DNA from: Oopsacas minuta
Taxonomy: Eukaryota > Porifera > Hexactinellida > Lyssacinosida > Leucopsacidae
Assembly: GCA_024704765.1 (NCBI GenBank)
Contig: JAKMXF010000363.1
Coordinates: 153,521 to 217,520, forward strand
Direction: 5' to 3'
Length of the DNA: 64,000 nucleotides
How positions within the stretch are numbered: position 1 is the stretch's first letter; every line of letters starts with the position of its first letter. Below are positions 35,516 through 48,049 of this stretch, in pieces. The position numbers and the translations under genes were made by a program. The notes beneath the pieces were generated by a model, which was given only the letters and a program-made list of their open reading frames with translations, was not told the DNA's origin and searched no databases.

Positions 35516-38500
35516 GGCTGTACTCCATACACTACAGCATCAGAATCCGGTATAGCTAGACTACCTCTATGCTCACCAGCTGACAGTCTAGCAGAAGCTA
35601 TGGATAACTCTTTTCTGTACTCCCATCTGAGGGTAATAGGCGGTTCTGTATCCTTCATGTCAAAATATTCTAGATCTGTCTCCAGAGTAGGTTGCTGCTT
35701 CTGCCATACGAGTTTAACTTCAAACTTATCTCCCTTCATGATATCACGAGGCTGAGAACGGGTATAAGGCACTTCATGATGTTGTTGTATCAACTCTGCT
35801 TCAGGTTGATGAGCTATATAAGTCATATATATTAGACGTAATTGTACTTATCATACAAGTACTAGTTTAATCATAAGCATAACTCACATTTTCGAAAGTT
35901 CGTGCGTGGAAACAGTTTAGGCTGAATCAATGGGTTTGTAGGAGAATTAGTATCCACAGTATAAGAGGGAGGAGATCTTATTTCAATATCTCTGAACCTG
36001 GAATCACTAGCATGTCTCGTAATAGGGGTATGAGTTGGTTTAAACGGGAGCTGTCCTGGCTCACTAGGAGGGGGAGGGGGAGAGGGAGAGGCACGAGGAG
36101 CGTACTGCATCTGAGAGGATTGAGAGTACCCGAAAGGAGTTGTGGTATGGGATAGGGGGGCTGATATAGTATAATGGGCTACTTTTGGATGGAATAAGCC
36201 CGATTGTATGTTACTGGTTTCAAAGAGTTGATTTGTAGGCCCCTCCTGTACATAGGGTGCTATTTGATGGTTGCTAGATGAAATTAGATCTCTTCCAGCA
36301 GGGGTGGTAGGCTTTTGTTTGGGAAGAAAGTGTATCTGTCTAAACAATTCTCCTTCTAGGGCCTGTGAATAATCTATGACAATAAACAAGGAGGAAAGGA
36401 ATGTATAATCTCAATATTTGATAATAATAATAAGAAATATTTGTTATATCAGTGAAGATATATAGATTTAATGGACATATTGACGGATTCAGAGTATTCG
36501 AGATCTTCAACCATTATCCTTAATGAATTATTGAATTAATATTAGAAAATGAAAATATTCTTTGTAACAAGTATTTTAGTAATTTTTATGGCAAACAAAC
36601 AAAAAATACTAAACCCAACAAACCAAAAATTGCTAATTAGAATATTAATAAAAATATATTATATTCATGCCATAACAACGAGTCATACCTTCAGGAATGT
36701 AGGGTCGTATTGCACCATCGATTCTTGTCCACCCAACAGGAGCACTAAAGTCGTTTTTGGAGGATATGAAATGTTCCGAGTGAGTTGATGAGAGGAAATG
36801 TGTAGTCTAACTTTGCTCTCTTAACTGATCGCCTATATAATAGATAATTTGATTCAAACATGCTTCCCTCACCCTTATAGTAGTAGGTGTTATCATACGT
36901 AGTATATTGTCTACATGGCATCCAATCAAATCGACAACAATATATATATGTACATGTATAGAGCACGAACAGGATCCAAAGAACTGTTCAGTGAATTGGG
37001 CCCATCGGCCACCATACATGTCTCATAAGATTATCTTTCGCTAATTCTGAATCAAATTTATCCCATACATGTAGCACTCATATCATACCTCTGTACTGAT
37101 GTAACTTTCTCCTCCTTCTCAGAAGGAGATTGTCGGATCCGATCGAATTTCGCATTCAAGTCAGCATGCTGACCCTCAATAACTCTCCCGATTTCTCCTT
37201 GGCTAGAAGAACCTCTTGGTTATTCGAGCTCTCATGGATATTCCCATCAGAATATGCTGGAAGTTGACTCGTATGCAAAGGCTAATAGTTTCAGAAATCA
37301 GTATATTAATGTTATTCTCATTCTAAAACAAGAGTTATACAATTTCATCTATGATAAATAGGAATTAATAATCAAATAGATATTAAACAATTTGGAAATT
37401 CCTCCAAGACTATAATCAGTGAATGAATTGTTGATGGATTAGGAGTATAATGTCAGTTCATTAATATCATTACTTGCATAATTAAGCCACTGTTATACAA
37501 GTTTGTTGCGTCACGCTTAAGTGGTCAATTGTGGCCGACACAATGAATATTCGAGTCAGAAAGTGTCAAAATTCTATGTATAAATGAATGATTAAGTCTT
37601 TTTCTACGCTATCGACAGCACCAATTGAGTTAATAGTGTCGTATTAACAAATTTTCAATATTCCTCTACTAGCCAAATTACGTGTGTTAAATAAATCATA
37701 TTGACTACCTCTAGTTGTAAGAGTATTCAATTCTTGCAGTCTAGCATTATAACTTATTAAGAACATAACTATGGGAATAAGTCTCTAGTGATAAATACTA
37801 ACTAGCAAGTAACTCTATAACTAAAGGGGAAATGCTAATGGTCATCAGCTAGCTAGGACTGAGCTTGGACTCACTGCGTCGCTCTTCTTCTTTGAATGCT
37901 GGCCAGAATACGAACACTTCCTTTTCGTGTCCGTATCGAAATTTCTATAGGAATTAGACACCAATAAAATACATCTATATTTGTAAGTCTCAATTGTTGT
38001 TTGTTTGTTTGTTTGTCTGTTGTCAAGGCAAGGATTTACGGTATGCAATATTTAAATTGTCCATAACTATGTATTTACTGTGTTGTGTTGAATTCAAAGA
38101 AATAGAATTCAATAAAACTTCACTAAAGTATATCCAACATGATGAATACGATTATCACACTTTTGGATTAATCATATGCAAATTTATTGTTGTTTTTATG
38201 AAAAAAAGTAAACAAACTAGCCAAATCTCAAAAATTAGGTAGATACGTCCTCTCAACGGGTAAAAAGGGGCTTGATCTTAAAAATACTTCAATAACATAT
38301 ATGTCATATACGTATGCTTGTGAATTATATTGTTTTTAATATATCTATATTGAAATACTCAAACGGGCCGTCATTTGGAGAAAAATAGATACCGTGAGGC
38401 GCAATGCGTCGAGTTCATCGCGAAGCGACGAGCTAAAGGCTCGTATATATATATATGACACACATGCACAGATAATTAATCTATACTATAGTCAGAGGGA

Positions 38501-41500
38501 CCGGATGGATTATGGATTGGATTATGATTTGGATCCATCCGCCCCTCTGACAATAGTGGGGTATCTCTAATTGTACAGATTCCCTAATCGTCCACCTGCC
38601 AAAAATATGAGTACTATGTGTACAATACAGTAAGTTTGTATATTGACCCGGCATGGACAAGTCCGATTCTTGGACGAAAATTCACACCTAAGACGGAAGT
38701 ATGCTAAATCACATGATTGGGCAATGTCAGCCAGTATAGGTGTTAGATGGTGGCAATTAAAATCACAGGTACCCGATAGTGATAATGAAATACTGCCCGA
38801 CCTCATGCTTAGATGGATTGCATCTGCCGAAACAGCAATATATTAATAGTGTGCTGAAAGATAGTCAGAAGCGGCACAAGGGAGGGCCAGGGGCATGCGC
38901 CCCACCTCATTAATTTAAGTATGTCCCAGCTTAATAACCTGTACCCCACCAGTAATGGCTGGCTAACTCCGCAACTGAGGATAGTTCATACAATAATTGT
39001 TAGTATACGTAAGTCTGTACCTTGAACGGATTTTATCAAAGGGCTGATCTTATTTACAGCTTGATGCTGAGGAGGAATATATTGTAGAGGTGAAGGCAGA
39101 TTAGGTTGGAGTTGAGCCTGAGGAGAATATGGAATACCTTGATTCATGAGATTGTCTAGGAGCTGAGATCCTTGTGAAGGAGATTGAGTAGTAGTAGTAT
39201 CATAATGCTGTACTCCTTGCTGATGTAGCTGGGTACTAGCTGTAGATTCATGGTAAGGTTGGATAGATTGAGGAGGGCTTGTTTTCTCACTATCAGGGCA
39301 GAATTTAGACATTCTAGAATAGATATAAAAATATGGATAAGATTCTATATATGTAGTATCTGTTATCAACCTACGCAGCATATGGTTGTTGTTGTCTCTC
39401 TAGTATACACTCTCTATGCACAGAATTCCTACGGTAAGGTGACGTAATAATTCCAATACTGTGTCGCTCTCTTTGATGATTCTCTAGCTCATGAAGTGTA
39501 GAGAAGGACTTATCATATTGAGTGCATAAGAATAGACTGTTATGGTCCAGAGAGTTGTTTCTATCCGTGCTAGTATGTTCAGTTGCCCTGGGTATAACAG
39601 CTCCCTCAGATGGTAGGTATACAGTAGTCTGTGTGGCCAGAGGATCCGACTTATAGGATAGAGTACAAATATTCCTAATAGAGTGTTCTATGTCATGAGA
39701 CCCCCACAATATACGTATGTTCAATTCTGCATCTATTTTCTTGCGGAATTCTTCTATCGATGCAGTTACTGTTGTTAATATTTTGAAGTTAACATCTCCT
39801 AAGGTGTTTGTACCTAATCACACAAGATTTATAAATTGAGTTACTGTACATGGAAAATATTTATTTATTTATTTATTACCCAACTTTGGCTGATTTAGAT
39901 TGTACGTCTCGTTGAGAAGATTGATATTTCTAGCACACATATCTAATTCATGCAATCTTGCAATCAATATTTCATCCAAGTCTTGGTGAACTTTCTCCTC
40001 CTTCTCAGAAAGAGATTGTCGGATCCGATCAAATTTCCCTTTCAAGTCAGCATGCTGAGCCTCAATAACTCTCTTGATTTTCTCCTTGGCTAGAAGAACC
40101 TCTTGGTTGTTCGAGCTCTCATGGATATTTCTATCAGAATATGCCGAAGGTTGACACATGTAAACGCTAATAGTTTCAGAAATCAGTATATTAATGTTAT
40201 TCTCATTCTAAAACAAGAGTTATACAATTTCATCTATGATAAATAGGAATTAATAATCAAATAGATATTAAACAATTTGGAAATTCCTCCAAGACTATAA
40301 TCAGTGAATGAATTGTTGATGGATTAGGAGTATAATGTCAGTTCATTAACATCATTACTTGCATAATTAAGCCACTGTTATACAAGTTTGTTGCGTCACG
40401 CTTAAGTGGTCAATTGTGGCCGACACAATGAATATTCGAGTCAGAAAGTGTCAAAATTCTATGTATAAATGAATGATTAAGTCTTTTTCTACGCTATCGA
40501 CAGGAATAAGTCTCTAGTGATAAATACTAACTAGCAAGTTAATTCTATAACTAAACGGGAAATACTAATAGTCATCAGCTAGCTAGGCTCAATTCCTTTT
40601 TTTATTTTTTTCCCTTCTGACTTTTTTGAGCAGTAGCTCTTTTGCTACTGGATAGCTGGGTTGGGAAGGAGACCCGGGAGTATCTGGGTCGGAACACCTT
40701 CTTTTTCTTGTCCGTATCGACATTTCTATAGGAATTAGACACCAATAAAATACATCTATATTTGTAAGTCTCAATTGTTGTTTGTTTGTTTGTTTGTCTG
40801 TTGTCAAGGCAAGGATTTACGGTATGCAATATTTAAATTGTCCATAACTATGTATTTACTGTGTTGTGTTGAATTCAAAGAAGTAAATAGAATTCAATAA
40901 AACTTCACTAAAGTATATCCAACATGATGAATACGATTATCACACTTTTGGATTAATCATATGCAAATTTATTGTTGTTTTATGAAAAAAAGTAAACAAA
41001 TTAGCCAAATCTCAAAATTAGGTAGATACGTCCTCTCAACGGGTAAAAAGGGGCTTGATCTTAAAAATACTTCAATAACATATATGTCATATACGCATGC
41101 TTGTGAATTACATTATTTTTAATATATCTATATTGAAATACTCAAACGGGCCGTCATTTGGAGAAAAATAGATACCGTGAGGCGCAATGCGTCGAGTTCA
41201 TCGCGAAGCGACGAGCTAAAGGCTCGTATAATATGACACACATGCACATATAATTAATCTATACTATAGTCAGAGGGACCGGATGGATTATGGATTGGAT
41301 TATGATTTGGATCCATCCGCCCCTCTGACTATAGTGGGGTATCTCTAATTGTACAGATTCCCTAATCGTCCACCTGCCAAAAATATGAGTACTACCGTAT
41401 TTCCCTGAATAAGCACCCCGGCGCTTATTTTTTTCGTGGATGTGAAACCCCGGCGCTTATTCTTTTCGTTCATATGAAACCCCCGGCGCTTATTCGGGGA

Positions 41501-44050
41501 AATACGGTATGTGTACAATACAGTAAGTTTAAGAAATTTGTTATCCTACTTAGCATTCAGAATATTCACAAAAATAAATATTTGAAATAGTCATAAACTG
41601 AATATTTGCATGAGAATTCGAGATTTTATTATACAAAACTCTGAGTCAAGTAAAGCACAGTCAAACCCGACTTTCCTAACTCTGTATAGTTCTTTCTAAT
41701 TAATTTTACTATTACAGTAATACTCCATGTAATTCAGCTACCAAAGGTGTAAACAAGGTTGATAATACAGGAAAATAGAAATGGGATTTCCTCATCTAGC
41801 ATGGAGGTCGTAATAAATATGACTTTAGTAATATTTATTATGAATCAAACTAATTTCCCCTGCACTTAACAAAATTCAATTATTCTACATCTTATGGGTT
41901 GACACCAGCTGTCCAATACAAAATATGTAAAAGCATTAGAAGAAATAAAATATATGTTATAGGAGATGTTGTCAATCGGGCGATTTGATAGTATATGGCT
42001 TCAATACTGTACTTTTATAGTTTCTAATTCCATCAGTAAGCAAACTGATAATTTAGCCAAGTATATTACGATATATCTAATGTACTTATTTAGGAATGGA
42101 CGTACTAAACTCCCTCAATGCTTGTGTTTGAGGTCAACTAATAAGGAATAGCCAAGTATACTGCAAAATTGACTTTCATGTTTCGTGGTAGATTTGAATC
42201 TTCTTCAGATATTATTTTCTTGTTTTCATTCCATCGTAATGGTAATGATTTTTTTCAATAACAGTTTTTAAGGTAAAATGATTACAGAAAAGAAGTGTAT
42301 ACCCAAGGAGCTTAAAGTGTTGGAGTTTTAAAATTAGTAATGGAGACAATTGGATAAAATCTCCTATTAATTGTATAACTTCATTTTGACGCTTGCATAT
42401 TTTACATAAGAGTGTGGTAATCTTACTTTCGATGGTAATTTTCAGTCATTTTAAGTATGAATAAATAAAAAACATTCTAGGTTTACTATTTATTTGTGGA
42501 ATCGTGCTATCGTACGATCGTACGACGATTGAAGCATGTCAGCTATAATTTGTTGAAGTCACACAATTCACTTAAAAACTGTATTGAAGCCATATACCAT
42601 CAGATCGCCAACATCTCCTATGACATATACTCTATACATGTATGTATACCCAGAATTGATTATAGAAACTGGAAGGCCCAGGATGGATTTTTGAACACAG
42701 ATGTATATTGACCCGGCATGGACAAGTCCGATTCTTGGACGAAAATTCACACATAAGACGGAAGTATGCTGAATCACATGATTGGGCAATGTCAGCCAGT
42801 ATAGGTGTTAGATGGTGGCAATTAAAATCACAGGTACCCGATAGTGATAGTGAAATATCTCCCTCAGTGCTGTGAACTCCAGAATTGACAATACTATCCT
42901 CAGTTTCATCTGCCGAAACAGCAATATATTAACAGTGGGCTGAAAGATAGTCAGAAGCGGCACAAGGGAGGGCCAGGGGCATGCGCCCCACCTCATTAAT
43001 TTAAGTATGTCCCAGCTTAATAACCTGTACCCCACCAGTAATGACTGGCTAACTACGCAACTGAGGATAGTTCATACAATAATTGTTAGTATACGTAAGT
43101 CTGTACCTTGAACGGATCTAGTCAAAGAACGGATGTTGTTCTTTCCGTCCTCCTTCACTTCTTCCTCCCACTTCTTCTTATTAGTCACTGCATCCTGTAG
43201 CTCATTCGCAGCTGAAGTATAGTCCTTGATGAGTTGGGCTACAACCTTCTTTAATGAGACATTGTCTCTTTCTACTTTTTCACACAATTGACACACATAC
43301 GTATGATTATTCTTCCAGGTTCTTACTTCTTCTCCTAATTTTGTTTGTATCTCTTCTCTCTCAGTTTTTACATTTGCCAGTTCAGTTTTCAAATTTAAGA
43401 TTAAGGCATCTACCTGTCTCTTTTGCTCCAATTCCTCTCGTGACTTCTCAGTTATATCTAATGAGCCATGGATAAATATACTATAATAAACCCGGTTTGA
43501 AGGATCATACCTGTTGTTACTGATGGCTTTATTCTAGGAGGAGGGAGAGGGTGATCCTGTGGAGGAGAATTTAAGACAACTGACACTCTCTCTTCATGTC
43601 TCGGTAGTGTACTCTTGAATACAGGAGGAGATTGACCAGGGCATGATTGGTACTTTCCTTCACTGTAGTCTGAAAAATGAAATTAAATTAATATTAATCA
43701 CATATCAGCTGATTATTACAATTTGTATTATTGAATTTAGTATAATTTCTCCTGAATTAATCACCGCTAATATTCACTAATCAACCAAATAATGCTCTAA
43801 TTAAATACCAGATACATAATGTAGATACAATAATACTTACTTGGTGGTATATCAGGTCTCTCTATAGACTGTATAGGTGAATATTCAATAGTAGGAGAGA
43901 AGACATTAACTTCTACTCTAGATCTATCTTCTTGTCTAGTTGCAGGTATTACAGGATTATCTGTACCGGATAAAGTTCCTCTCCTTGCAGGCAAATATGG
44001 GGGGTGCTCTCCGCGACGTGACTTAGCTAGATGATTATTGGCGAAGTCTA
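35516..44050 (-). CDS. multi-exon coiled-coil, Pro-rich gene leading into the kinase
   Basis: Candidate exons in transcript order: 44047-43850 (PYLPARRGTLSG); about 43670-43515 (Pro-rich); 43457-43108 (coiled coil with CQLCEKVERDN, donor CAAG|GTACAG); about 40150-39878 (coiled coil, EKIKRVIEAQHADLKGKFD); about 39760-39380 (FLCTQYDKSFSTLHELENHQ, a degenerate C2H2-like finger); 39311-39018 (Gln/Pro-rich, donor CAAG|GTACAG again); about 36745-36690; 36376-35888; and 35818-35516. The last three chain in phase (Glu/Asp-Tyr-Ser-Gln, then Arg-Lys-Ser-His-Gln) and run through the transposon site into the HRI-like kinase. That the more distal exons belong to the same transcript is inferred from strand and order only. 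No family recognised for the N-terminal part. Confidence 0.5.
37085..39070. repeat. tandem segmental duplication, copy C1
   Basis: Matches 39985-43110 in the same orientation. It carries a partial coiled-coil exon (37090-37260), a long near-identical intron piece (37285-37615 against 40165-40500), the hairpin-end repeat, and the SVQ-ending exon region (38960-39070 against 43050-43110). C1 has an extra piece at about 37618-37770. C2 has extra pieces at 41395-41507 and 41532-42702. Confidence 0.85.
37989..38443 (+). repeat. TTTG-start, hairpin-end dispersed repeat (C1)
   Basis: Begins CTCAATTGTTGTTTG with TTTG units and GTTGTCAAGGCAAGGATTTA. It ends with GAGGCGCAATGCGTC, TCGCGAAGCGA and ACGAGCTAAAGGCTCGT. 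Its twin in C2 is at about 40769-41227. Confidence 0.7.
41395..41507. mobile_element. 113-bp mariner-type MITE with empty site in window
   Basis: Starts CCGTATTTCCCTGAATAAGC and ends GCTTATTCGGGGAAATACGG, with TA on both sides (41393-41394 and 41508-41509). Three internal CCGGCGCTTATT units are present. The duplicate locus at 38611-38622 reads GTACTATGTGTA without it, which gives TA as target and shows insertion after the C duplication. Confidence 0.95.
41532..42702. other. 1.17 kb sequence present only in copy C2
   Basis: The C1 sequence joins CAGTAAGTTT directly to GTATATTGACCC (38631-38650), whereas C2 has this stretch in between. It is AT-rich with no supported exon and contains a short palindrome ATCGTACGATCGTACGAC near 42510. 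Whether it was inserted in C2 or deleted from C1 is not settled; no clear target duplication. Confidence 0.6.
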
Positions 44051-44363
44051 AATAAACAAAGAGTAAATCAACACAATAATACCATACAAACAAGTTATAT
44101 AAACTTGTTTAGTAGACAATAATACCGTCTATAGGATTAACCACAAGATTATACACAAATAATATAAGTAGAAATTTGTAGTAGAAATTATACGAAATCA
44201 ATCAAAGTTTGAGAAATGAAAAAACTCAAAAAGTAATTTTACGTAAAATAGAGGAAAATAGTAAAATTATTTGATACACAAACAGTAGAAAATAAAGAAT
44301 TTTTCGTTTGAATTAATAACATTCAATCGGAATTTGAAATTGAAATATGTACATAGTACATAA

Positions 44364-44465
<102 letters not shown>

Positions 44466-44963
44466 NNNNNNNNNGAGTCTTGGACGAAAATTCACACCTG
44501 ACAAAATTATGATGCCATTGCCACCTTTTTGAATTTTCGAAAAATCACATGATTAGCCACACTGCTCAGCGACCTAGCAAGCGAAGGGCGCTAGTGTTAA
44601 ATAATTAGCTTGTTTCGAAGATGCTCATCTGTGAATATAAGTATTAAATAAAGATATGTATTAAAATATAATAAATTGACGAGGAGGGAGATTAAATGGG
44701 GCAGGCGGGGATGATAAACAAGTATATTATTTTATTAATTATTGTTTTCATATTTTCTAAATATATTTTGTGAATAATTAGGCGATTAAAGATGGAATTA
44801 TGTTTGATTTGATAACTTGAATATTCATAACTACAGAACTGCATGAGGGATTGAGAAATAATTAGAGGTAGAAGTTAGCTGCGAAAATTACAGTTCAAAT
44901 CAGCTGTTTATAAAATGCATTGCGTTAAGTTCAAAATGAAAAAAATGAACAAAATGAACTCAC

Positions 44964-45093
44964 CATCACTAGTGCTGTAGGGTAGTCCTCCTACAAAGAT
45001 TTTTGCTGTGTCTTTGAGAAATGTTGATTTTCGATAATAATAACCTTCATTCCCATAGTCAAAGTTGGGAGATCGCTCATCAATAACTGGCAT
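44964..45093 (-). pseudogene. copied Musashi exon 1 with insertion (copy 2, left arm)
   Basis: Encodes MPVIDERSPNFDYGNEG, then extra codons YYYRKSTFLKDT, then AKIFVGGLPYSTSDG, with a donor after it. At the equivalent place copy 1 has the gene's own exon without insertion (23500-23413). No downstream Musashi exons follow on this strand before the gap. Confidence 0.7.
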
Positions 45094-46229
45094 TTTTTCT
45101 AGCAACAACGTGCAGATAATAATAAGTAATATAGGACTAAAACTATGCAGGTGCCAAAAAAGGAAAAAATATAAAGTTTCAAGCTTTATATAGTCGAAAG
45201 GGTTCACTGAAATTTGATATTTTTCCTATCATCAGCCTTGGGTACAATTGCAGAATCTTACACCCCCCAACTATTTTAATGTGGTCAAAAATTCCTATAT
45301 GCACCGTTCAAGAACTCGTTGAGAAGAGTTGATAGAGCTAAGAACTCCAAATCGGAATAAAATTGACAAAGTTACGAAAAATTTACTTCCTAAGCCAAAT
45401 CCTATGATGGGGGAGAATTTATTACTCACTACAGTCAAATTGTATTGATTTATACATTACAATTACCATAGGAATGCTCATACTGTTGATATTGCGGTTA
45501 TACACGCTTGTTACTCTACTCTTTCATGTTCATTTGTTTGCTATCCAGTGTTTTCACTGCAGGTAATTCTTGTTACTTTAAAGGAAAGCAGGTCACAAGA
45601 TAATGCTGTCTGCAACACTAAATATTATACAGTACAACATTGCATTTAATATTTCATACAGTGGCACCTCGATAATTCGAACCTAGTTAATGGAATTCCC
45701 GACATGACGCATTATTTGCATATATTCTGTTTCCTTTAATCGTAGTTCAATTTGTATTACTCCGGCCTTGGCAAACCAATTTTGATCTTTCGTTTGTGTT
45801 CGTATCAATGTTAGAAACAATTCATGTACTATTTAATCGCATAGTTATTGATCCAGCTTCTCTCCAGGTGCCTTAGTAATGTTGGAACAAAGTTTTCATG
45901 GATTTATACTTATAATAGTGGACAGAATATTATATATATATGACATCCCATGGCTGGATATAATACTATGGGTAGTAGTTATAATTGGAGTAACTAATTA
46001 GTATTAAGCTTTCTATCTACTACTTTAACTACAAATCTACAATATAACAAGTACTGCTACAAAAGAAACACCAAAGCAGAACTATGATACTAATTACAGG
46101 TTACTGATAACTATCAAAACAGTTAGACAACTGGATATTGTTTCCTTATTTTCATGATAAGGTTGGAGAAACTAGCTCGTCCATATTCTTTCTGCCAACA
46201 AACTTCAGATAAGTGAGTATCTAAAAGTA

Positions 46230-46690
46230 TGGGGTTAGTAGTCATGCAATTCCTCAGCCGTTTCTCCGCACCACCCCATATACTCTCAGCTGTTTGTGTA
46301 TGTACGCCTGTAGTAGGGTCAACAAAATTGAAACTATGGTTGACGGTGAGATGCTGAAACTTGCAGCAGGGATAGAATTATACGAAGCCCATTCCTCAGA
46401 AAGTATGGTAGTGCCCGGAAGAATATATCTCTGGATGAGAGGAATTAATGTTGCAGCCGACCTGTCTTGAACAGGTGTCATAAAGGCACCTTTTGTCTCT
46501 CAATCTATTCCCCCAAATACCCATTGATCTGATAGCATACGACCTCTTGAATACTTTCGATGTCCAAACTTTGATTCATCTATTTCTACAATATGCCCAG
46601 GCCCTCCAATTGTTTGAGGATTGACTAAAAAATCTTCAACACATAGGTCTCTGAGGGAGTTCTTCCAGTCTGTTATAGTAGGCTCTCCCC
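46230..46690 (-). pseudogene. Merlin-type transposase remnant, copy 2
   Basis: Same as copy 1: GGPGHIVEIDESKFG, LGGID followed by TGA, and QDRSAATLIPLIQRYI. It also retains ILSEEWASYNSIP, which copy 1 has lost through a small deletion. This block (Glu-Glu-Trp-x-x-Tyr) corresponds to the second acidic catalytic region of ISXO2-like enzymes. Confidence 0.8.
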
Positions 46691-46851
46691 ACCCAGATTC
46701 TTGTTGATTCGAAATGTACTGATAATTCTATAAAGAAGCCTCTATCTTTACGATCATCATTTTTCCTATGATAGAAATTGAGTATATTCGGCCAGTTTAG
46801 TACCCTTTTACTTTCTAGTACTTGATATACAGAAAAATCATAGTTTGACCC

Positions 46852-47110
46852 TTACATCTGTGTAAATACTCCAAAATGGTGTTCAAATGGATCATTTTGT
46901 ATAAAAGATGGTAATACATAAGAGAATCCACATTCTCCAGTCATATATTCTACAAGTTTTGGTAGAGCAATGCTTGAAACTATCTTGTACAGAAAATAGC
47001 TCTTTGTTGTCAGATGGACGATGCTAATTACATCAACCATATTCCAAACTTCCCATTCTTGGGGATCTCTAAGTCACATTATTTAGTGTTTATGTCATCG
47101 AAGCTATAGA
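46852..47110 (-). pseudogene. P-element-like remnant, copy 2
   Basis: Same frame as in copy 1 with FSYVLPSFIQNDPFEHHFG, but a TAA follows TQM, so the frame is shorter than in copy 1. Confidence 0.6.
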
Positions 47111-47919
47111 CGATGAATTTCCTCTGCTCTCCTTCAAATACATCAACGCACTGTTCAGTTGCCTATATAGTACAATACCATAAAACATATAATACTACAA
47201 GTCGAGTATTTGACACAACTTGACATACTTGGATCTGTAATCACGATCTAATTGTCTCTATCAAGCCTTGGATATTTAATAACGTGATCTTTAAGACGAT
47301 CAGGGTAACCAGGAAGATATTTAGGAATTGGACATTTCTTCAATGTAGCCTTTATTAATCGTATCTTCGTTTGGCCATCAGTTTCAGGATAAGTTTGCTT
47401 TGTCAACTATATCATCAGAATCAAAGTGCTTAGCAGAAACCAAAATGTTTTCATTGTGTGAAGATCTATAATATAATTCATAATTACGTAATGATAAATT
47501 AATCCTCAACCGTAGAATTATCACTTAATTTATATCCAAGTTAAGTTCTAAAGAAATACATAACATATCTATGAAGAAATCGTTTCCACTAATGAACGAT
47601 ATCTTGGGGCCCTGAAGGAATGTGAAACACTGCAACATCAGTATGATCATGCTAGTATCCAGTGGTACATTAGTGGAAACGATTTCTTCATAGATATGTT
47701 ATGTATTTCTTTAGAACTTAACTTGGATATAAATTAAGTGATAATTCTACGGTTGAGGATTAATTTATCATTACGTAATTATGAATTATATTATAGATCT
47801 TCACACAATGAAAACATTTTGGTTTCTGCTAAGCACTTTGATTCTGATGATATAGTTAACACGCAAACTTATCTTGAAACTGATGGATCTACATAGTAGT
47901 GTTATTGTTATTGGAGAAG

Positions 47920-48049
47920 ATGCCTATTATTGAGAATCGGTCCACTGACTTTGACTATGGGAATGAAGGTTATTATCGAAAATTGAAACCAATTGTGAAA
48001 GACACAGCGAAAATCTTTGTAGGAGGACTACCCTACAGTACTAGTGATG
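47920..48049 (+). pseudogene. copied Musashi exon 1 with insertion (copy 2, right arm)
   Basis: MPIIENRSTDFDYGN, YYRKLKPIVKDT and KIFVGGLPYSTSDG with an intact donor. It differs from the copy 1 right arm by few bases. Confidence 0.7.

Larger units (their letters stand above)
39985..43110. repeat. tandem segmental duplication, copy C2
   Basis: Collinear with 37085-39070. C2 has the more complete coiled-coil exon, with the reading frame open across 40159-39869. In C1 the same exon is shortened and has extra changes, so C2 looks like the functional copy for this exon. Confidence 0.85.

Noticed and set aside
38643-38846. 67-codon frame duplicated at about 42710-42900
   Set aside because: It lies in a repeat related to the GTCTTGGACGAAAATTCACA word also seen at 22924 and 44475. 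The two copies diverge without keeping the frame.
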